Positions 8,229 through 16,523 are shown, counted from the stretch's first letter. The stretch is DNA of 63,973 nucleotides from Enterococcus nangangensis (GCF_005405245.1 NZ_BJDR01000010.1:1-63973); one strand, 5' to 3'. The notes: generated by a model from the sequence alone, not told the origin. Made by a program: numbers and translations.

Positions 8229-9706
8229 ACTTTACAAAAGCTCTAACCGCAAACGTAGAGCGAACCTATACTTATTCTTTTGTAAAAAACAAAGGAATGT
8301 ATGACGGGCGAGCTGAAAATTACAATGCTTTAGATTTTTTTACCAAGCTGCTTTTTACTAGCAATCCTTTCAAAGTGTTGATGGAACTTGACGGATTTGC
8401 CTACAAACGAGCCTTTGAAAATATCAGACGTTACAACATTCCTTACACAGAAGACCAGGAACGGCAAGCGCGTATTTATTTTGATGTTACAACACAAATG
8501 CAAAAATACCGAACAGACTATATTTCAGAATTTTATGATCCCGCAGATTTAAAAGATACTGGCGTGGTGTTATACAAAGACCCACATATCTTAACGACTG
8601 AAAAAACATTGTATGTCGCAAAACGTTTAAAACAATTGCCACGAAATAAAAAAATATTCAATGTAGTCTACGAAAATTCTGTACCTTATGAACTTAAAAA
8701 AAGTAAAGAACAATTTGCAGCCTTAGAATTATGCCTTACCAGTCAAATTTCATGTTTGATTGGTGGAGCTGGTACAGGTAAAAGTTTTGTGACAGCTTCA
8801 ATTGTTCACCAGTTAAAGAACAATAACAAAAAAGTAGTAGTCCTAGCACCTACGCACAAGGCGAGGGAGGCATTACAAGACAAGCTAAACCAAGAAAATG
8901 TTTCTACCACCGTCCGAACTATTCATAGCTTTGTTCATAACCCTAGCGACTGCGATTGCATTGTAATTGACGAAAGCGGCATGTTATCCACGCCTTTACT
9001 GGCTAAGCTTTTAGAATACTACGAAAATCAGCAACTTATATTTGTTGGCGACAAAAATCAAATCCCACCGGTTGAGTATGGCCGGCCATTTGAAAAAATC
9101 CAAGAACTTTTTCCGATTGCTGAACTTAAAGATAATAAACGGTCAGACGCTGCAGACATCATTGCATTAGGCAGAGAGATTCTAGGGATTCCACAAAACG
9201 CAAATATGAATATGCCCAATATAGAAGTGGTAGCAACATCTGAGCAAGCCTTTAAAAAAGGTGCGGAAGTCGCTTTAACTTTCACCAACGCAAACGTTGG
9301 ACGCATCAATGAAGAGCAACGTATCAAAAATGGACAGCCCACTTTATCACCAAAAATAAGCGTGGGAGACGTGATCATTGCAAAAACAAACAATCGTGAA
9401 CGACATTTCTATAACGGTCAAATTTTTAAAATGATTAGTCCAACGCAGGCACAAAAGAAAAATAGCTCTTTAATTGTAAGCTTTAGAAATCAAAAGGACT
9501 TAGAAGGAAACTTCGATTTAGCTTACGGCTTGACCATTCACAAGTCACAAGGTAGCGAGTGGGAAGTGGTAGCCTATCAGCCTAGTGCTTTAGATACTAA
9601 AAACTTAGCTTATGTGGCGGTAACAAGAGCCAAAAAGAAACTCATCATTATTGGCGACGAATTAAAAACAGAATACAAAGCAGAACGTGAATGGAGACAC
9701 TTATGA
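8225..9706 (+). CDS. SF1 (RecD/Pif1-type) DNA helicase
   Basis: 493 residues. Motif I GGAGTGKS (about 180-187), motif Ia LAPTHKAR, motif II VIDES (about 247), motif III VGDKNQIPP (about 275), and a UvrD_C_2 region with TIHKSQGSEW and VAVTRAKKKL near the end. This is the set of an SF1B 5'-3' helicase. The 170-residue N-terminal extension may contact the primase, whose gene overlaps it by four bases. Probably the replicative or recombination helicase, taking the place of a DnaB-like protein, which is absent. Confidence 0.88.
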   Translation: MNFTKALTANVERTYTYSFVKNKGMYDGRAENYNALDFFTKLLFTSNPFKVLMELDGFAYKRAFENIRRYNIPYTEDQERQARIYFDVTTQMQKYRTDYISEFYDPADLKDTGVVLYKDPHILTTEKTLYVAKRLKQLPRNKKIFNVVYENSVPYELKKSKEQFAALELCLTSQISCLIGGAGTGKSFVTASIVHQLKNNNKKVVVLAPTHKAREALQDKLNQENVSTTVRTIHSFVHNPSDCDCIVIDESGMLSTPLLAKLLEYYENQQLIFVGDKNQIPPVEYGRPFEKIQELFPIAELKDNKRSDAADIIALGREILGIPQNANMNMPNIEVVATSEQAFKKGAEVALTFTNANVGRINEEQRIKNGQPTLSPKISVGDVIIAKTNNRERHFYNGQIFKMISPTQAQKKNSSLIVSFRNQKDLEGNFDLAYGLTIHKSQGSEWEVVAYQPSALDTKNLAYVAVTRAKKKLIIIGDELKTEYKAEREWRHL

Positions 9707-10152
9707 ATTTAATCGCATTTGACCAGTCCACAACAGCAACGGGTTGGTGCGTGATGGAAATGGATAGCTCAAAAATAGTAGCTTACGGGGCTATCCACCC
9801 AATTGGCACCACGAACGAACGAATCAGAATCACAATCAAAAAGTGTATGACCTTATGCAAAAAATTTGAAGTAGGTTTTGTGTTTATCGAGGGCATACAA
9901 ATTCAACGAAATCCAAAAGTTTATGAAATCCTCGCAAAACTTGAAGGAACATTAGAAATCTGTTTAGAGGAAAAAGGCTATTTTGTAAATGTTGTTAAGG
10001 CTGCTGAATGGCGCAAACGTGTTGGTATTAAAAATAAAAAGCGTGAACTCGTCAAACAAGAAGCCATTGACCTTGTAAAAGAATTGTATGATCTTGAACC
10101 ATCAGAAGACGAATGCGAGGCTATTCTGTTTGCTAAAGCATTCTGTGCTTAA
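9703..10152 (+). CDS. RuvC-like Holliday junction resolvase
   Basis: 149 residues with the RNase H fold: IAFDQSTTATGW near the N-terminus (first catalytic Asp), FIEGIQIQ (second acidic residue) and EDECEAILFAKA (C-terminal acidic pair). I chose ATG at 9703, which overlaps the helicase stop as ATGA and has GGAGAC just upstream; the ATG at 9691 is the alternative. It would resolve recombination intermediates before packaging. Confidence 0.83.
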   Translation: MNLIAFDQSTTATGWCVMEMDSSKIVAYGAIHPIGTTNERIRITIKKCMTLCKKFEVGFVFIEGIQIQRNPKVYEILAKLEGTLEICLEEKGYFVNVVKAAEWRKRVGIKNKKRELVKQEAIDLVKELYDLEPSEDECEAILFAKAFCA

Positions 10153-10162
10153 GGAGGCTAAC

Positions 10163-10372
10163 ATGTACAAACTCCTAATAAAAACTCACTGCTGGCTCTA
10201 CGTCAAACCAGACGGAAGCCTAACCAGTGATACAAGGCAAGCGTGGCAGACAGCCAACGTTTTAGAAGCACAGGAAAAACGAAACTATTACGAAAATCAA
10301 GGATACAAATGCAAATTCCGGCATGGCGTGACCGTCAAGCATGGATTTGTAGACATAAGGGGGCATAGATAG
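10163..10372 (+). CDS. Small phage protein (YK-IK-type family, copy 1)
   Basis: Unrecognised, 69 residues. AAGGAGG lies eight bases before the ATG at 10163. The opening KLLIKTHCWLYVKPDG resembles the openings of the small proteins at 12,191 and 12,623 (basic beta hairpin with IK-x-G/H and an aromatic). The stop overlaps the GTG start of the next gene. Confidence 0.6.
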   Translation: MYKLLIKTHCWLYVKPDGSLTSDTRQAWQTANVLEAQEKRNYYENQGYKCKFRHGVTVKHGFVDIRGHR

Positions 10373-10839
10373 TGTCAACACAGCGACAAATACGAGCGAC
10401 AAGACGTAAATTAGCACTAGATGCATTTGATCGTGGCGACCACCAATTATCCGTAAAATTATTTGGTGGTAATGCCGATAAACTTGATGTGAGTCAAAAA
10501 ACTTTAGTGACGATGGACTTGCCGGAGGACGTGCTAGACGACATCAGACGGAAATATATTGCTGAAGAAATCAATCAAGCGGAGATTAGCGAGCGATACG
10601 GGATAAACCGTACTAGGGTGTGCATGTACTGCAATCAACAAGGCTGGACGCAAGAGCGCAAAAATAAGCATAGCCGAAATTATGCTAAAGCCGCGGTAGA
10701 GGTAGCTAGTCTTATCCGTCAAGGGCTGACTGATAAACGGATACTGGAACAGGGCTACACACCAGGGCACATCAAGGCCGCACGAAGATTGTATAAATTA
10801 GAGGGTAAGAGGGGGCGTAAAGATGCAACGGGAAGATAA
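10372..10839 (+). CDS. HTH phage protein
   Basis: 155 residues, GTG start overlapping the preceding stop. Basic N-terminus, then a sigma-like helix-turn-helix at about 55-85 (RRKYIAEEINQAEISERYGINRTRV contains a QAEISERYGI helix and an RTRV recognition helix) and a second HTH-like part at about 110-140. Probably a DNA-binding regulator or terminase-like helper. The target is unknown. Confidence 0.65.
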   Translation: MSTQRQIRATRRKLALDAFDRGDHQLSVKLFGGNADKLDVSQKTLVTMDLPEDVLDDIRRKYIAEEINQAEISERYGINRTRVCMYCNQQGWTQERKNKHSRNYAKAAVEVASLIRQGLTDKRILEQGYTPGHIKAARRLYKLEGKRGRKDATGR

Positions 10840-11119
10840 CACCATCGAGAATGTTTGTCGCAACATCATGTGGTATGCCAAGACACACGATAAGATAGAC
10901 GACTTGCGGATTGAGATGCAGGGAAGCTTTGGTGCTATGCGCGATGGTGTATATAATCCGACAATTAGAAAATTAGTACGGATAGCGGAAGCGCTAGATA
11001 TTGATTTATCGGAAATTAGCATCTTGCTAGAATCAGAAGTCCCGGAAACGGAGTATCAGCGCGGGTATCGTGAGGGTGAGAAGAGCGTGCGGGATAAGGT
11101 TAAGGCGGCGCTGGTTTGA
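10823..11119 (+). CDS. Helical HTH-like phage protein
   Basis: Unrecognised 98-residue protein. The segment NPTIRKLVRIAEALDIDLSEI resembles the second half of an XRE domain, preceded by a degenerate first half. A charged C-terminal helix contains YQRGYREGEKSVRDK. It overlaps its upstream neighbour by 17 bases and its stop overlaps the next frame. Confidence 0.6.
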   Translation: MQREDNTIENVCRNIMWYAKTHDKIDDLRIEMQGSFGAMRDGVYNPTIRKLVRIAEALDIDLSEISILLESEVPETEYQRGYREGEKSVRDKVKAALV

Positions 11120-11136
11120 TTAAAGGAGGAATCGGA

Positions 11137-11658
11137 ATGAATAAATGGAAATTAGCCGATAAATTGACGGCTTTAGCAGAAGAAAATCGCCATATGAAAG
11201 ACCCAGTAGACCACGGGAGGTTTATTGCGTATGAAGCTATAAGAGATTTGGTTGTTAAAGAACTAGACGAACCCAAAGCACCAGAAGTAGTCGTGCCACA
11301 GTGGTTTGCGGATTGGATTGAGAGGGATTACGGTTATTTCACAAAAGGTGAAATGGTTTATAATTTATGGACTGATTATAATAATGACCGTTTTACAAAT
11401 AAACAAGATAATTGGTTACATGACAACAAAAAACTTGCCACACGAGCCATTTTAGATGGGCACACGGTGGAGCAAGAGCAGTTGTATTATGTGCGATTTG
11501 CTGGCGATTGTATTTTATTTCAAGCGGATGATGAGTTTTGGGTGGAATCTATGGAGAATATGGATAGCGATTGCACAATTAAGCACAAATTCACTGAAAA
11601 GGAAATCAAAGCCAAAAGCGAGCGTTACTGGCAATTTGCTGTACCAGTGGAGGAATAA
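11137..11658 (+). CDS. DUF1642 phage protein
   Basis: 173 residues. The C-terminal two thirds match the DUF1642 pattern common in P335-like phages: VPQWFADWIE, a tryptophan- and tyrosine-rich middle, then ILDGHTVEQEQLYYVRF. AAGGAGG lies seven bases before the ATG at 11137, preferred over an upstream frame start at 11116. Function of the family is unknown. Confidence 0.75.
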   Translation: MNKWKLADKLTALAEENRHMKDPVDHGRFIAYEAIRDLVVKELDEPKAPEVVVPQWFADWIERDYGYFTKGEMVYNLWTDYNNDRFTNKQDNWLHDNKKLATRAILDGHTVEQEQLYYVRFAGDCILFQADDEFWVESMENMDSDCTIKHKFTEKEIKAKSERYWQFAVPVEE

Positions 11659-11662
11659 CCGT

Positions 11663-11734
11663 ATGGAATTACAATCGGTTGAACATTTTCCATTTTGGAA
11701 AGAGTTGGAGGAGGGAAACCATGGGGAAAACTAA
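11663..11734 (+). CDS. Possible 23-residue peptide
   Basis: A short frame with GGAGG nine bases before its ATG. It overlaps the start of the YopX gene by 14 bases. It could be a translational coupler rather than a functional protein. No recognisable features. Confidence 0.3.
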   Translation: MELQSVEHFPFWKELEEGNHGEN

Positions 11735-12170
11735 GTTTAGAGCTTGGGATAAAAAAGCAGAAGTAATGCGAGAAATTAAAGCATTGATTTGGGAAGAAAA
11801 CAATCTGATAGCGCATTGCCCGCCCAGAGGACACGAATACAACGAGTGGTTTACCGTTGTATTGCAAGGATGCGAATACCAACTCATGCAATCCACCGGC
11901 CTGAAAGACAAAAATGGCGTGGAGATTTATGTTGGTGATATCGTCATTTTGACCAGCAAGTCAATAAACTATGCCGATACCTATTGGCACAACTATGCAG
12001 AGGTTTTCCAACAGCCTAATGGAGCCTATCGTTTGAGAGGTAAAGGGATATATGAGACGGAACTTTATGGCAACAGAAAGCAAGTAACGTTGACCGGAAA
12101 TATCTATGAGACACCAGAATTGTTGGAAAACGACCGGTTTTGTACAGAGACAGATGACCCCGATTATTAA
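11721..12170 (+). CDS. YopX-family phage protein
   Basis: 149 residues with the YopX hallmarks: KFRAWDKKAEVM at the N-terminus, LMQSTGLKDKNGVEIYVGDIV in the middle (quoted only in part here) and a GNIYETPELL end. GGAGGAGGG precedes the ATG at 11721. Family function is unknown; it is common in early regions of Bacillota phages. Confidence 0.85.
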   Translation: MGKTKFRAWDKKAEVMREIKALIWEENNLIAHCPPRGHEYNEWFTVVLQGCEYQLMQSTGLKDKNGVEIYVGDIVILTSKSINYADTYWHNYAEVFQQPNGAYRLRGKGIYETELYGNRKQVTLTGNIYETPELLENDRFCTETDDPDY

Positions 12171-12190
12171 TCAAACATTGGAGTGAAAAT

Positions 12191-12388
12191 ATGAAGCACT
12201 ATCTAATTAAATACGGTAGGCACTATCTCCTGTCGGTTGATAGAAAAACAGACAAACATCCGTCTAAGTTAACGCTAGTAGAGTTTAAGAGCGGAGCGAC
12301 ATGGTACCAAAAAGAAAACGCGGACGAGATAATAAAAAGATATGGTGGGAAGTTAGTTGAGATTGACGCTCCAATCCAATGGAATTAA
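12191..12388 (+). CDS. Small phage protein (YK-IK-type family, copy 2)
   Basis: Unrecognised, 65 residues. It begins KHYLIKYGRHYLLSVD and ends NADEIIKRYGGKLVEI. Both ends match the 57-residue product at 12,623 (YYKIKCGTLFLSHD and LKNITGGTIIKFIEG), so the two look like diverged duplicates. TTGGAGTG precedes the ATG. Confidence 0.6.
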   Translation: MKHYLIKYGRHYLLSVDRKTDKHPSKLTLVEFKSGATWYQKENADEIIKRYGGKLVEIDAPIQWN

Positions 12389-12428
12389 ACAGCTCCCTCT
12401 ACCGCTACTACATTTCAGGAGGCACCTA

Positions 12429-12524
12429 ATGGGCAAAACTAAATCCAAAATCAAAAAGAAAAAACGGCGGATGCAGGAGAAAGCCGTGAATAATGGTACG
12501 GCGAAAGGGAGTGAGAAGAAATGA
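12429..12524 (+). CDS. 31-residue basic peptide
   Basis: Very lysine-rich (GKTKSKIKKKKRRMQEK). AGGAGG lies six bases upstream. Stop and next start overlap as ATGA. Could bind nucleic acid; nothing more can be said. Confidence 0.5.
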   Translation: MGKTKSKIKKKKRRMQEKAVNNGTAKGSEKK

Positions 12525-12622
12525 GCATTTTTGTGGTCATAGTATTAGGCATATTATTTTGGGTCATGACATTAATGTTGGGGTTCTTGATTGGAGAACG
12601 GTCAGCGAAAGGTGGGAAATAA
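12521..12622 (+). CDS. 33-residue single-pass membrane peptide
   Basis: One transmembrane helix (about 3-25) followed by a short basic tail (GERSAKGGK). Translationally coupled to the preceding gene by ATGA. Its ribosome region contains GGGAGTGAG. No family recognised. Confidence 0.5.
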   Translation: MSIFVVIVLGILFWVMTLMLGFLIGERSAKGGK

Positions 12623-12796
12623 TTGACCTACTACAAAATTAAATGTGGCACGCTATTCCTAAGCCACGATGGCGCTAACGGATATAAGCTTGTGGAAGAA
12701 GATAAGTATGCCACGCCTATTTTCCGCAAAGAACAAGCTGAACATTTAAAAAATATTACAGGCGGTACGATTATTAAGTTTATCGAGGGGGATTAG
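12623..12796 (+). CDS. Small phage protein (YK-IK-type family, copy 3)
   Basis: A 57-residue protein read from TTG at 12623, directly after the preceding stop and with GGTGGG upstream. It shares its opening and closing motifs with the 12,191 product. Function unknown. Confidence 0.5.
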   Translation: MTYYKIKCGTLFLSHDGANGYKLVEEDKYATPIFRKEQAEHLKNITGGTIIKFIEGD

Positions 12797-12801
12797 TCGG
12801 A

Positions 12802-13209
12802 TTGGATAAATGGCGGTTTGAGCGTTGTAAAAAAGTGTTGAAGGATTATCCTAATGCACAACGCGAAATTGAAAAACTAGAGGAATCTATTAGAGTGCCA
12901 TATCGAGAAACTGATAATAATTCTGGTATTAAAGGCTCAGGCAAGCAGCCAGATGCCATGTTCGACACGTTATGGACGATTGAAAGCTGCAAGGCATTAA
13001 ATCAGATTAAACGCAATAAGCAAGCAGTGGATGAGTTGCTAGCCGAATGCGGAAACGACGCTGAGACGATTATTCGGGAGCTGTATATAAGACGCTTTCC
13101 GCGATATAAGATGCAAGGATTGGTGGAAAAGCGACTGATTTCTTGCGGAAGAAGTAAAGCGTTCGATTTACGAGATAAGTTTTTCGAGGAGCTAGATAAA
13201 TTACTTTAA
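12802..13209 (+). CDS. ArpU-family late transcription regulator
   Basis: 135 residues. N-terminal coiled-coil-like region, then a sigma-4-like C-terminal domain (LYIRRFPRYKMQGLVEKRLISCGRSKAF with RSKAFDLRDKFFEEL as the recognition part; quoted in pieces). Length and place, the last gene before the late region, match ArpU/RinA-type late regulators. Start is TTG at 12802. Tandem AAATTCGGAC repeats and a -10 box without a good -35 follow directly and are its likely target. Confidence 0.78.
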   Translation: MDKWRFERCKKVLKDYPNAQREIEKLEESIRVPYRETDNNSGIKGSGKQPDAMFDTLWTIESCKALNQIKRNKQAVDELLAECGNDAETIIRELYIRRFPRYKMQGLVEKRLISCGRSKAFDLRDKFFEELDKLL

Positions 13210-13258
13210 ATTCGGACTAAATTCGGACGCACGGTGCTTTAAAACGTTTTATTATGAT
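13208..13258 (+). promoter_or_regulatory. Candidate activator-dependent late promoter
   Basis: Two direct AAATTCGGAC repeats, 13,208-13,217 and 13,219-13,228, are spaced 11 bp apart (one helical turn). A TATGAT -10 box lies at 13,253-13,258 with no TTGACA-like -35. This is the layout of a promoter opened by an upstream activator, here presumably the ArpU-like protein encoded just before it. Confidence 0.6.
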
Positions 13259-13264
13259 ACTATC

Positions 13265-13449
13265 GGATAGCAAATGGAAAGACCACACATACAATCATAC
13301 CTACTTTGCCATTATGCTATCTGTCCGCCATCGGTCCCACGCCGAGCAGTGAGTGCAATCCTCACGGGCGGATTAGCTTGCTAACGGAAATTGGCTGGCG
13401 GCACAATCATACAGTGAGCTACTGCTTAATGCGGTGGCTTTTTATTTTG
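13265..13449 (+). ncRNA. Structured late leader RNA with terminator
   Basis: About 185 nt without a gene but full of paired segments: GATAGCA/TGCTATC (13,266-13,272 with 13,315-13,321), TCCGCC/GGCGGA (13,324-13,329 with 13,367-13,372) enclosing GTGAG/CTCAC (13,349-13,353 with 13,361-13,365), TTAGC/GCTAA (13,373-13,384), and a 9-bp terminator hairpin 13,417-13,439 with a U-rich tail. It lies between the late promoter and the late operon. No RNA family recognised. Either an independent small RNA or a leader whose terminator must be bypassed. Confidence 0.65.
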
Positions 13450-13463
13450 GAGGTGTTTAATTA

Positions 13464-13772
13464 ATGTCAATAGGTCAAAATATTAAATCCATAAGAAAAA
13501 AAAGGAATCTAACTCAAAAAGAATTTGCAAAGATTTTAGAAATATCAAATTCATATATGAGTGAACTTGAAAGCGATAAAAGAAATTTAAGCATAGATAC
13601 TATTAATAAGATTGCAAAAAAACTCAATGTTCCAACAATGCAACTCTTAACACAAGATGCTGAAACCAATAAAGCAATTGAAATAGCACAAAAAATTTTA
13701 GAATCATCAACTACTATGACGGAAGAAGAAAGAGATGCTATGTTGGCTTTAATTAATCAAGTGAGCATCTGA
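13464..13772 (+). CDS. XRE-family regulator
   Basis: 102 residues. A standard XRE domain fills the first 65 (KRNLTQKEFAKILEISNSYMSELE), followed by a helical tail. Much more AT-rich and lysine-rich than its neighbours, suggesting a separate origin. TTGGAGG lies upstream. First gene after the leader RNA; it may regulate late or accessory genes. Confidence 0.8.
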   Translation: MSIGQNIKSIRKKRNLTQKEFAKILEISNSYMSELESDKRNLSIDTINKIAKKLNVPTMQLLTQDAETNKAIEIAQKILESSTTMTEEERDAMLALINQVSI

Positions 13773-13782
13773 GACAAGATAC

Positions 13783-14127
13783 ATGGACGAAAAGTTTTAT
13801 CGCTGGTTAGTCCAGTTGATTCGTGATGGTCAGCTCAAAAAGTTTTATGATTGTGCACGCTGGCGAAAGCTTAGGCGTGAGGCCATCAAGCGGGATAACA
13901 ATGAATGCCAGATGTGCAAACATCTTGGACGGTACCATCGCGTGGAAAACGTCCATCACATTAAAGAGGTAAAGGATAGGCCAGACCTAGCATTAGATAT
14001 TAATAACCTGATTTGTCTGTGTGTGGATCATCACAATGAAGTCCACGACAGATACTTATCCATAGAGGAAAAGAAGCAGAAGAAACTGGAAAGCTTTAAG
14101 AACTTTGACCCAAGGGAGAGGTGGTAG
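13783..14127 (+). CDS. HNH endonuclease (packaging-associated)
   Basis: 114 residues. CQMCKHLGR, NVHHIKEVKDRPDLALD and NNLICLCVDHHNEVHDR give the HNH/zinc-finger core (two CxxC pairs, HH and the terminal His). HNH proteins encoded next to terminase genes are required for cos cleavage in HK97-like and related phages. Gene order here (HNH, small ORF, TerS, TerL, portal) matches that. Confidence 0.9.
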   Translation: MDEKFYRWLVQLIRDGQLKKFYDCARWRKLRREAIKRDNNECQMCKHLGRYHRVENVHHIKEVKDRPDLALDINNLICLCVDHHNEVHDRYLSIEEKKQKKLESFKNFDPRERW

Positions 14128-14130
14128 CTC

Positions 14131-14412
14131 ATGATAATTAATGACAATGGTAGAGAGTATGATACAGAAAAGATTGAAGAGTATTCTTCTTATACGCGCA
14201 ACTTAATCTTTAGACTCATCTATCTGAGGTACGTTTCTATTCGTGACCTTCTGTCTGACAGCTGCTGCAATAAGATGCGTCTTGATGCAGTCAAGAAGGC
14301 AGTGCTGGAAGAAAAGAATATAAAAAGGATTCAAAACGTCTTTAATTATTCAGTGGATGAGATTAATTTTTATATTTCTTTTGCTGAAGAAAAAATTCCG
14401 ATGGCGAGGTAA
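14131..14412 (+). CDS. Hypothetical phage protein before terminase
   Basis: Unrecognised, 93 residues, helical. GAGGTGG lies upstream of the ATG, four bases after the HNH stop. The C-terminal part (AVKKAVLEEKNIKRIQNVFNYS) is amphipathic. Possibly an accessory of packaging; no family evidence. Confidence 0.6.
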   Translation: MIINDNGREYDTEKIEEYSSYTRNLIFRLIYLRYVSIRDLLSDSCCNKMRLDAVKKAVLEEKNIKRIQNVFNYSVDEINFYISFAEEKIPMAR

Positions 14413-14523
14413 GCCCCCCCCTTAAAATATTTTGCAATTTTTTGGAGGGGTCTCGAACGGAGGGAGGTAGCAGGAAAAGATATTTTCCAAAAATTTATCA
14501 CGCGCGAGAGGGGGATGTGAGCT
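14413..14523 (+). other. Pre-terminase spacer, possible cos/packaging site
   Basis: 111 bp without a gene. It has a C8 run at 14,415-14,422 that can pair with GGAGGGG at about 14,445, repeats of GGAGGGAGG, and a CGCGCGAG stretch. Spacers between HNH and terS genes often contain cos in this phage type. No cohesive-end sequence can be proven here. Confidence 0.3.
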
Positions 14524-14838
14524 TTGTTTAAAAATGAGTTAGCTCAAAAAAGATATCGTGAAAAATTAAGAAGATCATTAATGGACCAACTAGAAAAACA
14601 ACAAATAACAATTGAGCCGTTTTTAGATATCATTGACCGATACATTAAACTCTGGGAAACGGCCATTTCGTTAGAGAAAGATATCAGTGAGCACGGTATA
14701 CGACTGGAAAACGGAAAGAAAAACGAATCAGTGGCGCTGCTAGTGTCTGTTAACAAACAAATGGGACTAATGCTCGATAAACTGGCAATCACTCCCGAGG
14801 TGGTGAGTGGTGGAAATGACACAATTCCGGAACTATAA
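14524..14838 (+). CDS. terS: Terminase small subunit (P27 family)
   Basis: 104 residues from TTG at 14524 (GGGGGATGTGAG upstream). Long helices with YREKLRRSLMDQLEKQ, FLDIIDRYIKLWE and a C-terminal LLVSVNKQMGLMLDKL match P27-type small terminases. It recognises phage DNA and loads the large subunit. It overlaps the large-subunit gene by 32 bases. Confidence 0.82.
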   Translation: MFKNELAQKRYREKLRRSLMDQLEKQQITIEPFLDIIDRYIKLWETAISLEKDISEHGIRLENGKKNESVALLVSVNKQMGLMLDKLAITPEVVSGGNDTIPEL

Positions 14839-16504
14839 ATATATTAAAGCTTGGTTTGACGCGATTGAAAAAGGAACTATAAAAGTTTGCAGAGAACAAC
14901 TTAATTTGAAAAAGTATTTAGAAGAGCGTTTATTTTCACGAGATGATATTTATTTTGACGAAAAGATGGTTGAAGATTCCATTAAGATTCCTGCATCATA
15001 TTTCCCGTTTGATTTAATTCCGTGGGAGAAATTTATTCAGTGCTTCGTTTACGGATTTCGCTGGAAAAAAGATAACACTTTAGTATTTAACCGGTACTTA
15101 ACTCTGATGGGTAGAGGAAACGGCAAAACGGGATATGCAGCGTGGAATAATTTCTTTATGCTGACGGCTAAACATGGCATTACCAATTACGATATTGATA
15201 TTTACGCCAATAACGAGAGTCAAGCTATGACCAGCTTTATTGATGTCCAACAGGTAATCAAGGCTAGGCCAGACCTGGATAAAAAAGTATTTATTGTAAC
15301 AAACATGGTTATCAAGAATAAGGCAACCAATAGCCGACTAAAATACAATACGTCCAATGCCCGAACAAAAGATGGTAAGAGACCAGGCGCGAATAGATTT
15401 GATGAAATACACGAAAATGAAAATTACGACACTATGAATGTTGCTACTTCTGGTGGAGGTAAAATTAAAGATTATCGAGAGTTTTACGATACCACCAACG
15501 GGTATGTCCGAGGCGGTCCACTGGATGATTTGATAGAAGAAGCAGAAATGATTTTTTCTGGAGAATTAGGTATTGATCGTGAAGGTGCTGATTTTTCTGG
15601 ATTGTTTCCTTTTATTTGCAAACTAGATAGTGATGAAGAAGTAGATACTCCTGAATTGTGGGAGAAAGCTTGTCCGTCCATTAACTATAATGATTCGTTA
15701 AAACGCAAGATGTTCCAGGAATATTCTCAAATGCAAAGAAGCTCTCAAGTCAGAATGACATTTATGACTAAAAGAATGAATCGTCCCTTGGAAGATACTC
15801 GTTTCGCGGTGGCCAGTTATGAGGACATTGTACACACTAAAGAAAAAGAAATGCCTGAAAAGATGGAAGAGGTTATCGGAACTGTCGATTTTGCAGACGT
15901 CCGCGACTTTGCAAGCGTCGGCTTACTGGGTAAATATAGTGGCGATGTTTACTTTAAACAGTTTACTTTTATCCACGAGACAGCTCTTAAAACCCAAAAT
16001 ATCAAAAGGCAAATCATTGATATTGCTTTGGAACAAAATAAAGCAAGAATAGTCCACGGAAAATCTATTGAAGTGAGTTACGTGGTCAATTGGTTTTTAG
16101 AACAAGCTAAGCATTATTACATTAAGAAAATATGCATGGATATGTATCGTGCAAAAATTTTGAAGCCAGCTTTGGAAGAAGCTGGTTTTATTGTTGAGAT
16201 TGTCCGAAGCGGCGCTATCACTCACTCTCAATTGAAACAATTAGTAGACAATTTGTTTATTGAACAAAAGGTGTACTTTGGCGATGATGCCATCATGCGT
16301 TGGTATTGTGGCAATGTTTACGAGGAATACATCGGGAATGGAAATATTCGTTATGAAAAAATCGAACCCGAAACTAGAAAGACGGATGGCTTTTTCTCTT
16401 TCTTACATGGCTTGAATTGTCTAGATGAAATTTACGATTCTCAACCGATTAAAGTATCAAATCCATCTGGGGGCAGTCCGACATTTCAGCCACTAGTTTT
16501 CTAA
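14807..16504 (+). CDS. terL: Terminase large subunit
   Basis: 565 residues. The ATPase has Walker A MGRGNGKTG (about 101-109) and Walker B RFDEIHE (about 196-202). The C-terminal nuclease shows TVDFADVRDFAS (about 357-368) and a later acidic KICMDMYRA. It pumps DNA into proheads and cuts it. The start is GTG at 14807 with GAGG six bases upstream; ATG at 14816 is possible. Confidence 0.95.
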   Translation: MVEMTQFRNYKYIKAWFDAIEKGTIKVCREQLNLKKYLEERLFSRDDIYFDEKMVEDSIKIPASYFPFDLIPWEKFIQCFVYGFRWKKDNTLVFNRYLTLMGRGNGKTGYAAWNNFFMLTAKHGITNYDIDIYANNESQAMTSFIDVQQVIKARPDLDKKVFIVTNMVIKNKATNSRLKYNTSNARTKDGKRPGANRFDEIHENENYDTMNVATSGGGKIKDYREFYDTTNGYVRGGPLDDLIEEAEMIFSGELGIDREGADFSGLFPFICKLDSDEEVDTPELWEKACPSINYNDSLKRKMFQEYSQMQRSSQVRMTFMTKRMNRPLEDTRFAVASYEDIVHTKEKEMPEKMEEVIGTVDFADVRDFASVGLLGKYSGDVYFKQFTFIHETALKTQNIKRQIIDIALEQNKARIVHGKSIEVSYVVNWFLEQAKHYYIKKICMDMYRAKILKPALEEAGFIVEIVRSGAITHSQLKQLVDNLFIEQKVYFGDDAIMRWYCGNVYEEYIGNGNIRYEKIEPETRKTDGFFSFLHGLNCLDEIYDSQPIKVSNPSGGSPTFQPLVF

Positions 16505-16523
16505 TGAAGGGAGGTGAATAAAT

